Virus record (IMG/VR): IMGVR_UViG_3300017788_000169
Coordinates: 1-23,948 of that record
DNA length: 23,948 nucleotides
Strand: one strand, 5' to 3'
Origin: a virus
The position numbers were made by a program, and so were the translations under genes. Under the pieces are notes generated by a model. It made no database searches. It was not told the origin of the DNA and worked only from the letters and a program-made list of their open reading frames with translations. Positions 15,349 to 23,948 of the stretch are shown here, in pieces; positions within the stretch are counted from its first letter, which is position 1, and the number at the start of each line of letters is the position of its first letter.

Positions 15349-18300
15349 TGTTATAATTGCGGTATTTGAGTGGATTTACTCTTTGAATTGTTGGTGAAGT
15401 ACTAATTCCTAAAGTACCATTATTGTAAATTGTAAATTCTTTAGGATCTAATCTGACAAAAGAACTTAATCTTCCCCAACTATATTCACCATAAAAACTA
15501 CTAAATCCAAATCCACTTAATCCATTATAAGAATCAAGACTTACAGTTACTTGAGCAACATAAGTTAATCCAACTCCAGCAACATCAGTTTGCGCGATAG
15601 AAACTGATGCTACCTCGTAAATATTATCAATAAAAGTACTTCCTAGTCCAACAACAGATCCATCTTGTCTTAAAGAGGTAACTCCATATCCAATATTGGA
15701 ATTATTAATAGTAAAGTAATATCCAGTTTGAATTCCACTAACTCCCGTAGTTGCAATACCAACAGTATTAATGTTTAAATCTCTTAAGAAAGAATCTTGA
15801 GGAATAAAGAAATCAAACACAATACCAGTAGATGCAACTCCAACAGATGTTGAATTAACTCCTACAATAATACCAAAGTCACCTTCATAAGAAACATTAT
15901 CAATTATCTCATACTTTGGTGTAGGTTGCTCTATTAAAACAGATGGTGGATTTGTGGCAGTATACCCATATCCAGGATAATCTATGGAAATAGATGTTAC
16001 ACTTCCAGATGATATAGTTGCTGTTGCTGTCGCTCTTGTTGTTCCAATTCCAATTGGATCAGAAATAGTGACAGTTGGTGTTGTTGTATATCCAACGCCT
16101 CCATCAGAAATAACGATTGAACTAATTGTTCCAGCGATTGAAACTAAAGCAGTTGCGATTCCTCCAACAATTATATCTTGATCTGTAAGAATTAATTTTC
16201 GTGGTAACTTAGAACTTGAATCATACTCTTTAGCATGATCAAAAAATGTTTTAACACTTTCAACAAAAATTTCATTCGAAGAAATGCCTACATTTTGAAT
16301 AATATTTGTTGTTGGTTGAATCAAAGGTTCATAAGAAATTCTATCTTTACCAACACCAACACCATTAATAATTTTATCTTCAGTTTGTCTACACCAAATC
16401 AAAGGCCGCAATAGTGTGCTATCTTGAGTTAATCCTGGTTTATAATAAGCATTAGTTTGAATTATATCTGTAGAGTTTATTTGAGTAACCAATCTCTTAT
16501 TTTGTGTCAAGCGAATGCTGTCATCATATAATTGTACAGTGTCGCCTTCTTTGATTGTTTCAAGAATATCAACAGTTATAACATCAATATCACCATTGCC
16601 TTTATAGAAAAGTAATTTTGATATATCTCCAGGTTTTGGAGGCTCTGGAAAAGTAATTGTACTTCCACCATCAAATGTGTATCCATTTCCGGGAACTTGT
16701 AAAATATCATTAATAAAGATTAATAATGTTGCTTGAATATCAATGTTTGATCCTTTTCTTGCTCTAATTGTCGTTTGAAGTCCGTCAATTTTTAATGGGA
16801 AAGTTTTTAACTCACCGTCAAATAGATTATCAATAGGATCTAAAACTTGCAAATCTCCAATCGTCATTCCGAAGAAAGAATCTGTTTGAGTTCTATCAAT
16901 TGTAATTTGAAATTCTTCAAAAGTAAGCGTAGTGTTTGTTGGAATACCAGTTGATCCTCCAGTAGCAATAGTTAGAATTTCACCTTGTCCATAAGAATAT
17001 CCAGTATTTCTAATTTCAAAGTTAATTATGCTTGAACCTTGGCCAACAACAATATCAACAACCGCTCCAGTGCCCACTCCAAGAACGGAAGAGGAACTAT
17101 AAATTAATGGAATATTTGAATATGAAAGAGGATCTTCAAAGATTACAATTGGTGGATTTGATGAGGTATATCCAAATCCAGGGTTTGTAATTGCAACACC
17201 AATAACATGCCCATCACTAATAGTTGCAATACCAACATATTCAATATTTACAATTCCAGTGCTTTCTGTGATAACACCTACATTAACATAGGTTTGAATA
17301 CCAGATCTATATCCAGAACCACTGTTTCCAATACTAATGGATTCAATTGTTCCTGCAATAGAAACAATTGCGGTTCCTCCTGCAGCAACTAATGGCTGAT
17401 ATCCAAATCCTTCAGTTGATGCAACAGAAACTATAATTCCCCCACGCGGAATACTCGATGTATTGACATCATAATCTGTAGAAATTCCTGTCCCAGTAAA
17501 TGTAATTGACGTAATTCCTGATTGCTCACTGAGATCATAATCGCCGATAATTGGATTTGCTCCATCTCTTGCTGGCCCTTGGAAAATCTGATTAATTAAA
17601 ACTACAGCATTACTAGTTGAGAATCCTGTAATGTTTGAATTATTTGATTGTAGTGTAAATGTTTTATTGGAACCATTAAATTGCGAAGAAATATCATCAA
17701 AAATATAATTGTTGTAATACGATTCATTTAAACTTTGAGGAACTCCAGATTTTGTAAAAACTCTTCCACTAAATGTAGATCCAGTGGTTAATCCAACGTA
17801 GTCTTGCTCATCCGCTCTAGTTGATGGATTGAGAAAAGGAACTTGTCCATATGGAGCAGTAACAAAATGAATGGTATTATTAGTAATATTATAATTTCCT
17901 AAAACTTTAGTTACAATAGAATTTTGAGCGTGTGTTGCAACTCCAGTTCCAAGAAGAGGACGTTCAACCACTACAGCATTAGTAAATCCAATTCCTATTG
18001 AACTAATCTTCATAATTTCATTATCAATCTTAACTAAATCCCCACCAAAGAATGAGGTGATTCCACTTAATGTTATTTGAGTATCTGTTGCAGAAACATA
18101 TGTGCTAATAGTTGTTGTTATTGCTGTGGAGACAATAGGAGATTGTATTACGTTATCAATACTAATTAATGCCTTATTATTTTGATTCAGAGATCGTAAA
18201 ACATGAGAAGTTCCGATTCCTACACTACTCAAAGTCAATACAGATGGAGGAACACTTAAAGCTTCAGATGCTGATGCTGCTACACGAACATAAAGATCAT

Positions 18301-21300
18301 TAACTTTTACAACATATAAATCTGTTGGCAATTTGTCGGTAGTGCCAATACCAACAATTGATGTTGTGGAAATTCCAATTGCATTTAATGTGCCGACGCC
18401 AGAATCATCATAAGTGTATGATATTTTTTCACCTGTAACAAAGAAGTGATTTGGAACTTTAATTGCATTTAAACTCAAATCTACAATTGAGGAATCATTT
18501 CCAAGAACATATCTTTCAAAAATTGAAAGTTCTTTATGAGTTAGTGGGAAAGACTTTTTGATGTCATTGTCAGTTCCAGTATATGATCCATAACCACCCT
18601 CAATACTTGCTAATTCTAAATCTATTTCTGAATCTAAAGATAAATTGTGAACATGACTGACTAAATGTTCAAATACTCTAACTTGGCAATCTATATTTGC
18701 ATTTGGAGTAAATTTGAGTTGATAATTATTACCAGAAAGATCTGCACTAAAATCACCAAGATATGAGTTTGTAGTTAAAGTTCCAAACTCTGTTATATAA
18801 GCATTTGAACCTTCAGAAATACCAATTAACTCTTCAGTTTGATATTGATTATTGGTAGTATCTTCTATTGAAACAATATAATATGCAGAAGTGTAGTCAT
18901 CAAGATTGAATTGAGAAACTACTGTAGCTGTTGGTGATGTTGATGATGCAATAGAAACAAAGTTGGAAGAAAGTTGCGTATCAAGAATTGTTGAAGTTCC
19001 AACTCCTACTGAGTTTGTATTTGCAATAGAAACTTGAATTGTATTTACATTATAATCAGTGCTTAGTCCACTATTTGGAGTAAAATCGATATTTAAGATA
19101 GAACCCGAAATATACGCTGAATATGTTCCTAAACCAGGAGTTCCCTCTGGTTGAAGAGTATCAGTGGTTAACTGTCCATACTCAAGTAACTCTACATTAG
19201 TGTCATCATGTATTAAAGTAATCTCATCGACTTCAAAATATGACTCATCTGAGGCAGAAAATAAAATTAAAACTTTCGTTGATCTATATGTAGATGCAAT
19301 TCCAACAACAGTTGTTGCTGTAGATGTTCCTGCAGATACAAGAGTTGTTGAACTTTGAATTTTTACAATATCACCCAAATTACAAGTTGCAATTCCTGAG
19401 GCAATGTCTCCAATTCCATAGGATGATAATGAAATGTCGTAATTATTTAATGCAAATCGTTTTGGGAAAAATAAGAGTTGTCCATCAGTTCCACTTATAT
19501 TAAAATCAAAAGAACCCAAATCACGAACAGTTTCAACTCTTCCATATTGATTCAAATATGCATTACCATCATCATCATGCAACATAGAAATTATAAAAGT
19601 TTCTCTTTCATTTGTGTTAAATGTGTCAAATATAGATGCGACATATTTTTTATACCTATAAGTACTTATTAGGAAAGTATCAACTACACTAAATTTTGTT
19701 GGCCTTGGATTGCTATTGAATTGATTTCCTAAGTCATCAACAACTAAAACTCTATTACCTATTGATTCTAAGTAATCTTGCACCACTTGAGAATTCAATA
19801 CAATTTCATTTGAAGCAAAATTGCCACTAATATTAATAATTCTTTCCGATGCCAAATCAAAATCATATGTGCAATTTAAACTTACATTTTGAGTGAGATC
19901 TGCTATTCCACTAACATCTCCATTATCTTGAGAAGTAGAGATTCCTGAATAAGTTAATGGAGATGAATTAAGTAGCAAATCGCTAAATTTTTTAAATCCT
20001 GCAGTGTGATTCAAAGAACTAACAGGATCATTCCAAGTTTCAATTTCTACTTCAGATTTCAATGAATATGAGAAATATTGATAATAATCATTATCATGAA
20101 TTCTTTGCAAATCATTATTTAAAAATCCTGTCTCAGTATTCCATCCTTTTCTTACAGTTGATCCAGATCCAACGTTATATACAGAGTCTGCTTTAATAAC
20201 ATTATTGATTAATGCTTTAGTTCCCGAACTTTGGCCAATTAATATTTCATTAGCAATAAAATCTTTATTCGTTGCTACTTTTAAATTTCCATTCAATTCA
20301 TCCCATTCCTGAACTACTCCTAAAGAAGAATTTGAATATACATTTTCCCCAACACTAAATTCATTTGGTTCAATTTCTATATCAAAAATTGGAAAATGAC
20401 TCTGAGGAATTATTCTTCCAGCAGAATTAAGTGGATCAAATGTTCCAGGAATTTGTCCTGCAGAAAGATATGATGTTAAATTATAAGAGACAGTTGCACC
20501 AATACCACCAATATTTGGATCAGTATTTACAATTGTAAACAAAGCATAATTATATCCTGAAGAATTATATCCCCTAGCAGTAGTGGCAATACCAACACCT
20601 ATACCTTCAATTAAAACTTTATCTCCAATTCCAAAGGGGAAATCTGATGCATTACTAAAACTAGATCCTAAAGTTACAATAACATCTTTAGTTGATTCTA
20701 TAAAACGAATTGTACTTATACCAACTCCATTAATGTTGTTAATTGGTAAAATTGTAGGAGTAACATTACTTAAACTTTTTGTATTTTTAAGAATAGTAAC
20801 ACTCTGACTATCCAAATCATATTGCAAATCAACATCGTTAATAGTTTGATTCGTTATGCCATCAATAACCAATAAATCTGGCGCTAAAGTATAATTTCTT
20901 CCAACCGAAGAAACTCCAATCGATTTGAATGATGAAAGATTTTCTATTTGCAAAACATCTGGTAATTTTGCAGAAGGACGAACAGTCAGATCGGAAGGAT
21001 AATCAAATCCAATATCTTGAATTTCAATTTTGTTAATTAATCCTATTGAGGAACTGTTTACTTTAAGAATTGCATTATTACCAAATGTAGATCTGATAGA
21101 AGAAACTTTTGGAATTTTTTTATAATTTCTACCTTTCGAATTCAGTTCAATTGATGATATTGTACCATATGCCGTCCTCGAATCTGTAGTGTACTCAATT
21201 ACAGCTTCGGAAGATGTGTATTCGGATTTTTCTGGAGTAGATAATGTAGTATATGTAAAAGAAGTTGGAGAGCTTTGAAAAATATTATGCAATCCATTAT

Positions 21301-23948
21301 AAATGCTATCTACCAATAAAATTTGATTATTGTTAATAACCTCATTGTCCGTTATAATCTCAGTTTTAACAGATTCATTGTTCAATAAATCTGTTGCTTC
21401 TAACCTATAATATAAAACATTAGGAAGATTGTCATTAGTTCTTAGAGTTACTTTTGCTAAAGAACTAATACCAACACTTCCAAATTTTACAACTTCAAAC
21501 GTATTATTAGTTCCAGTAGATTCAAATTTATTTAAAAATTGAGAATCTGTATAAAAATTTAAATCAAATGCTGAATAGTTTTGTCCGCCTTTTGTAAAAG
21601 ATAGTGATGAATCTGAAACATCAAAAACTAAATTATTATTTTTTGTTAATCTAATTGGTGGATTAATTTCGGAAATTGTTCCCGAACCCGCTGTAGTAAT
21701 GCCAACAAAACTTGGATTTGTTTTTGTTGACTCGTAAAATGAATTTGAAAGTTTAATTTCATTATCGTTAACAACTACAATATAATAAACTTGTTCACTC
21801 AATAGTCCTCCAGAAAGTGCAGTTGTTGCAGTGTGAAGAACTTTTTGTCCGGTAAAATAACGATGATTAGGAATATTAATAGTATCATTTATGACATTTA
21901 CATCTCCTGCTGCAAATTCTCTAGGATTTGCAATTAATCTACGATTATAATTGTCGTATTTTAATGCAACCGTAGTGGTTATTCCTGGTTTTACTGAAAC
22001 GACAACATTATCCTCAGTTAAAAGTCCATGAGTGGAAGAGGTTGATACAGTAACTGTATTTTTACTAACTTGTCCAGTTAATATATTTGAATAGTTAGTT
22101 GTTAAACTATGTGTATCTCCAGTTCCAACATTTGTAAAGTATAATATATTAGTTGATGTGCTTCCGATTCCGACAAAAATTCCAGTAGATCCTAAACCAA
22201 CTTTAATCGTAGAAATACCAATTAAGTCATCTGATAGTTTAGCAGCATAAACAATTTGATTATCTAAAAGTTGAAAACTTGAAATACCGTCAGTAGACAC
22301 AGAAACCGCTGTTCCACCATTTGAAGAATATACTAATTCTAATCCAGTTAGTAAGTTGTGATTTGGTAAGTAAATTGACTGGGTTGGAACATTGATTTGC
22401 GTAATTCCAACTCCAGGATTTGTGAATGTTAAAGTGTATCCAATTCCAGGGCCAGAAGTTGTTCCAAGTCCGACAGATTCTTCTGGATTAAAATAAAATT
22501 CGGTATTTAAATCATATTGATATGATGTGGATAATCCGATATTAATTTCAAATTTTCTAGAATTTTCAGTTAAAGCTATTCCAGCACTATATGTAGAAAC
22601 TCCAAGAGTTCCATTTTGATTTCTAAGAACTCTAATTCTTGAAGAATTTGTATCAATATTGAGAACTCTAACCTGTTCAGTTAAAATTTGATATATGTCA
22701 TTCTCTTTTATTGAAGGATAAGTTAAAGATCCAGAAACTTCAAAATAAGTAACAAGTCCAGTGTACCCTACAGATCCAATTCCACTTACTAATGTAAGTT
22801 TATTGGGTGTAACTGTAATTTTTCCAGATTGTTCTGAATCATTTAATGAACTAAAGGTAACAATTTCATTTGTAAGTAAATTGTGAGGTGATGTTGCAAA
22901 TCCAATGAGTGTATTTGGTTGATTAAACGGTACAAATTCAATATTTGAAATTGTTGATGTTGCAACACTAACTTGAGATACTGTTTTTCCTTTAATTGAA
23001 GAAACTTTTGCAATTACTCCCGCACCACCAGTATTCGAATTATCAAAACCAATTTGATCGCCTACTTGATAATTATTTCCACCAGTTACAATACCTATTG
23101 AGTCAACTACTCCTCTTGAACTATTTTTAACAATAGAAAGTTGCTTTTTAATAGAGTTTGGATCTAAAAGGTAATCATAATAACTTCTGGATTTAGTCGC
23201 ATTGTATGGTGTAGTATTTCTAATCCATTTTGTTTCATTCAAATCAATATCATCTTGATTTGATGTTTTAAGGAAGTTAAATTCAATTGGAGTTGATTTG
23301 TAAGTATTACCGATCAGGTATGGAAATATCGGTTTTCTATAATTTTGGAATGGGCCAACTGATTCGAGATATTGTGAGTTTATTGTAGAGAAGTAAGCAT
23401 AAATTCCATTTGGATAATCTGGAGTAATACAGAATCTTCCATTATGTTCATCCAAATCTCCGCTGTTTGTAAATTCATAATCCTCAACAAAAATACCTAA
23501 AGGATAAGTAGATGTGTTTGGCCTTCCAGGTTTTAAAACTACTTCATAACCAGATTTTAATATTTTTATTGCGCCGCCGATTTGTGTTGAATATCCATAT
23601 GGCCCATAAATGGGATTACCATCATATGCCCAACCAATAATTGGGGAATGAACCGTTGAAGTTACTTCTTTTCCATTAAAGACTTGGAGATCTGGAATAA
23701 AAACTTCATTGGATCCGGCAAATTGCTTTGCCAACACCGAACTTCTTAATTTTCTTGCAGCATATGCATGAGAATATTCAAGTCCAAATGTTGAGATGAT
23801 AGGATCTGCCACAATTCCATCATCGGAGGAAATTTGATTCGCATTAAACAACCTTTCGACTAAATTAATTCTCCATTCCTTAATTTGTGCCTCAAATTTA
23901 GCTTCTGATCCGGCAGAGATTACATCAATGATAGTTGATGAAGATGAA
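15344..23948 (-). CDS. Giant YHYH-domain virion protein (gp7 position), 5' end off the window (partial)
   Basis: The frame is open from the right edge, including 32 codons before the TTG at 23851 (ending AQIKEWRINLVERL), so at least 2867 residues are present and the true start is outside. Just after it is a YHYH-type domain: 'SPIIGWAYDGNPIYGPYGYS' and 'DLDEHNGRFCITPDYPNGIY' then AYFSTI, with the namesake motif changed to YAYF. Beyond lie long beta-rich regions with many 'GIGST/GVGTS' turns, at least eight Gly-Tyr repeats, a GE/SGA module (20190-20375), an IDNE module (17905-18106), a 'DDISSQFNGSNKTFTL' to 'INQIFQGPARDG' segment and a 'LLIFINDILQVPGNGYTF' segment. The position upstream of gp8 equals T4 gp7 (1032 residues), the large wedge protein, but I see no direct gp7 similarity. 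A baseplate role is inferred. Confidence 0.85.
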   Translation of the reverse strand, partial: SSSSTIIDVISAGSEAKFEAQIKEWRINLVERLFNANQISSDDGIVADPIISTFGLEYSHAYAARKLRSSVLAKQFAGSNEVFIPDLQVFNGKEVTSTVHSPIIGWAYDGNPIYGPYGYSTQIGGAIKILKSGYEVVLKPGRPNTSTYPLGIFVEDYEFTNSGDLDEHNGRFCITPDYPNGIYAYFSTINSQYLESVGPFQNYRKPIFPYLIGNTYKSTPIEFNFLKTSNQDDIDLNETKWIRNTTPYNATKSRSYYDYLLDPNSIKKQLSIVKNSSRGVVDSIGIVTGGNNYQVGDQIGFDNSNTGGAGVIAKVSSIKGKTVSQVSVATSTISNIEFVPFNQPNTLIGFATSPHNLLTNEIVTFSSLNDSEQSGKITVTPNKLTLVSGIGSVGYTGLVTYFEVSGSLTYPSIKENDIYQILTEQVRVLNIDTNSSRIRVLRNQNGTLGVSTYSAGIALTENSRKFEINIGLSTSYQYDLNTEFYFNPEESVGLGTTSGPGIGYTLTFTNPGVGITQINVPTQSIYLPNHNLLTGLELVYSSNGGTAVSVSTDGISSFQLLDNQIVYAAKLSDDLIGISTIKVGLGSTGIFVGIGSTSTNILYFTNVGTGDTHSLTTNYSNILTGQVSKNTVTVSTSSTHGLLTEDNVVVSVKPGITTTVALKYDNYNRRLIANPREFAAGDVNVINDTINIPNHRYFTGQKVLHTATTALSGGLLSEQVYYIVVVNDNEIKLSNSFYESTKTNPSFVGITTAGSGTISEINPPIRLTKNNNLVFDVSDSSLSFTKGGQNYSAFDLNFYTDSQFLNKFESTGTNNTFEVVKFGSVGISSLAKVTLRTNDNLPNVLYYRLEATDLLNNESVKTEIITDNEVINNNQILLVDSIYNGLHNIFQSSPTSFTYTTLSTPEKSEYTSSEAVIEYTTDSRTAYGTISSIELNSKGRNYKKIPKVSSIRSTFGNNAILKVNSSSIGLINKIEIQDIGFDYPSDLTVRPSAKLPDVLQIENLSSFKSIGVSSVGRNYTLAPDLLVIDGITNQTINDVDLQYDLDSQSVTILKNTKSLSNVTPTILPINNINGVGISTIRFIESTKDVIVTLGSSFSNASDFPFGIGDKVLIEGIGVGIATTARGYNSSGYNYALFTIVNTDPNIGGIGATVSYNLTSYLSAGQIPGTFDPLNSAGRIIPQSHFPIFDIEIEPNEFSVGENVYSNSSLGVVQEWDELNGNLKVATNKDFIANEILIGQSSGTKALINNVIKADSVYNVGSGSTVRKGWNTETGFLNNDLQRIHDNDYYQYFSYSLKSEVEIETWNDPVSSLNHTAGFKKFSDLLLNSSPLTYSGISTSQDNGDVSGIADLTQNVSLNCTYDFDLASERIINISGNFASNEIVLNSQVVQDYLESIGNRVLVVDDLGNQFNSNPRPTKFSVVDTFLISTYRYKKYVASIFDTFNTNERETFIISMLHDDDGNAYLNQYGRVETVRDLGSFDFNISGTDGQLLFFPKRFALNNYDISLSSYGIGDIASGIATCNLGDIVKIQSSTTLVSAGTSTATTVVGIASTYRSTKVLILFSASDESYFEVDEITLIHDDTNVELLEYGQLTTDTLQPEGTPGLGTYSAYISGSILNIDFTPNSGLSTDYNVNTIQVSIANTNSVGVGTSTILDTQLSSNFVSIASSTSPTATVVSQFNLDDYTSAYYIVSIEDTTNNQYQTEELIGISEGSNAYITEFGTLTTNSYLGDFSADLSGNNYQLKFTPNANIDCQVRVFEHLVSHVHNLSLDSEIDLELASIEGGYGSYTGTDNDIKKSFPLTHKELSIFERYVLGNDSSIVDLSLNAIKVPNHFFVTGEKISYTYDDSGVGTLNAIGISTTSIVGIGTTDKLPTDLYVVKVNDLYVRVAASASEALSVPPSVLTLSSVGIGTSHVLRSLNQNNKALISIDNVIQSPIVSTAITTTISTYVSATDTQITLSGITSFFGGDLVKIDNEIMKISSIGIGFTNAVVVERPLLGTGVATHAQNSIVTKVLGNYNITNNTIHFVTAPYGQVPFLNPSTRADEQDYVGLTTGSTFSGRVFTKSGVPQSLNESYYNNYIFDDISSQFNGSNKTFTLQSNNSNITGFSTSNAVVLINQIFQGPARDGANPIIGDYDLSEQSGITSITFTGTGISTDYDVNTSSIPRGGIIVSVASTEGFGYQPLVAAGGTAIVSIAGTIESISIGNSGSGYRSGIQTYVNVGVITESTGIVNIEYVGIATISDGHVIGVAITNPGFGYTSSNPPIVIFEDPLSYSNIPLIYSSSSVLGVGTGAVVDIVVGQGSSIINFEIRNTGYSYGQGEILTIATGGSTGIPTNTTLTFEEFQITIDRTQTDSFFGMTIGDLQVLDPIDNLFDGELKTFPLKIDGLQTTIRARKGSNIDIQATLLIFINDILQVPGNGYTFDGGSTITFPEPPKPGDISKLLFYKGNGDIDVITVDILETIKEGDTVQLYDDSIRLTQNKRLVTQINSTDIIQTNAYYKPGLTQDSTLLRPLIWCRQTEDKIINGVGVGKDRISYEPLIQPTTNIIQNVGISSNEIFVESVKTFFDHAKEYDSSSKLPRKLILTDQDIIVGGIATALVSIAGTISSIVISDGGVGYTTTPTVTISDPIGIGTTRATATATISSGSVTSISIDYPGYGYTATNPPSVLIEQPTPKYEIIDNVSYEGDFGIIVGVNSTSVGVASTGIVFDFFIPQDSFLRDLNINTVGIATTGVSGIQTGYYFTINNSNIGYGVTSLRQDGSVVGLGSTFIDNIYEVASVSIAQTDVAGVGLTYVAQVTVSLDSYNGLSGFGFSSFYGEYSWGRLSSFVRLDPKEFTIYNNGTLGISTSPTIQRVNPLKYRNYNT
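15925..16135 (-). repeat. Gly-Tyr repeats in the YHYH protein, C-terminal pair
   Basis: Two units near the end of the protein have cores SSIVISDGGVGYTTTPTVTI and SISIDYPGYGYTATNPPSVL. They are separated by a Gly/Ala/Thr linker (IGIGTTRATATATISSG) that resembles the gp14 linkers. Confidence 0.8.
17129..17348 (-). repeat. Gly-Tyr repeats in the YHYH protein, second pair
   Basis: The cores are ESISIGNSGSGYRSGIQTYV and GVAITNPGFGYTSSNPPIVI. The second shares a 16-base DNA identity (17167-17182) with a gp14 repeat (4113-4128). Confidence 0.8.
17905..18106 (-). other. IDNE module in the YHYH protein
   Basis: The segment 'FGGDLVKIDNEIMKISSI', then 'VVVERPLLGTGVATHAQNSI' and VTKV, matches the gp15 module position by position: GD, IDNE.M, V.R, A.H, S.V. 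Confidence 0.65.
20860..21165 (-). repeat. Degenerate Gly-Tyr repeats in the YHYH protein, central group
   Basis: Three diverged units have cores ISSIELNSKGRNYKKIPKVS, NKIEIQDIGFDYPSDLTV and KSIGVSSVGRNYTLAPDLLV. They keep the 'I..I.....G..Y...P.V' spacing although GxGY has become GRNY or GFDY. A further unit (DSIGIVTGGNNYQVGDQIGF) lies at about 23040-23115. Confidence 0.6.
23378..23662 (-). other. YHYH-type domain
   Basis: Counted from the codon at 23851, residues about 64-158 carry 'GWAYDGNPIYGPYGYS' (family pattern G-x-A-x-D-G-x-P-I-Y-G-P), 'DLDEHNGRFCITPDYPNGIY' and AYFSTI. In bacterial members the second part reads 'LD.CNG...T.E.P.GTYHYH'; here the histidines are replaced, giving YAYF. 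Confidence 0.8.

Noticed and set aside
23849-23851. TTG at 23851 as the start of the YHYH gene
   Set aside because: The same frame continues without a stop for 32 more codons to the window edge with protein-like sequence (FEAQIKEWRINLVERL), and no ribosome-binding site stands out. The true start is outside the window.

Overview
The window is an AT-rich (by eye roughly one third GC), tightly packed piece of the structural module of a T4-like marine myovirus, most likely a cyanophage of Prochlorococcus/Synechococcus or a close relative such as a SAR11 myophage. The host cannot be fixed from this window. Every convincing gene lies on the minus strand, so transcription runs from high to low coordinates. 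There is no gene-free stretch longer than about 40 bases, and I saw no tRNA, CRISPR array, integrase or insertion sequence.

In transcription order the layout is: (1) a giant YHYH-domain virion protein in the T4 gp7 position (15344-23948, its 5' end off the window); (2) gp8 baseplate wedge (13770-15323); (3) a 2538-residue DUF4815-type virion protein in the T4 gp9/gp10 position (6147-13763); (4) two very small genes of 75 and 54 codons; (5) gp13 and gp14 neck proteins; (6) gp15 tail completion/sheath stabiliser; (7) gp16 small terminase; (8) a pair of small fibre- or baseplate-like proteins of 111 and 107 residues; (9) a tail-fibre-like gene running off the left edge (1-1349). This is the T4 order 7-8-(10)-13-14-15-16. 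T4 genes 9, 11, 12 and wac are not recognisable, and fibre-type genes rather than gp17 follow gp16.

Four copies of a T4-type late promoter box (NATAAATA) sit in exactly the four gene junctions that have a gap of 20 bases or more. In two of them the upstream stop codon lies inside the box, and in a third it overlaps it. The other junctions are overlaps or gaps of at most 6 bases, which suggests translational coupling. The inferred transcription units are gp8 to gp14, gp15-gp16, the 111/107-residue pair, and the fibre gene; the YHYH unit starts off the window.

The most interesting signal is modular. Three small beta-type sequence modules recur in otherwise unrelated virion proteins: a Gly-Tyr repeat around 'GxGYxxxP', an 'IDNE' module, and a 'GE..GS.SGA' module. 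Between them they occur in the YHYH protein, gp8, the DUF4815 protein, gp14 and gp15. In gp14 they form an insertion of about 250 residues that nearly doubles the protein. The DUF4815 protein also has an extraordinary 41-residue tract made almost only of Trp, Gly, Arg and Tyr, followed by ten threonines.
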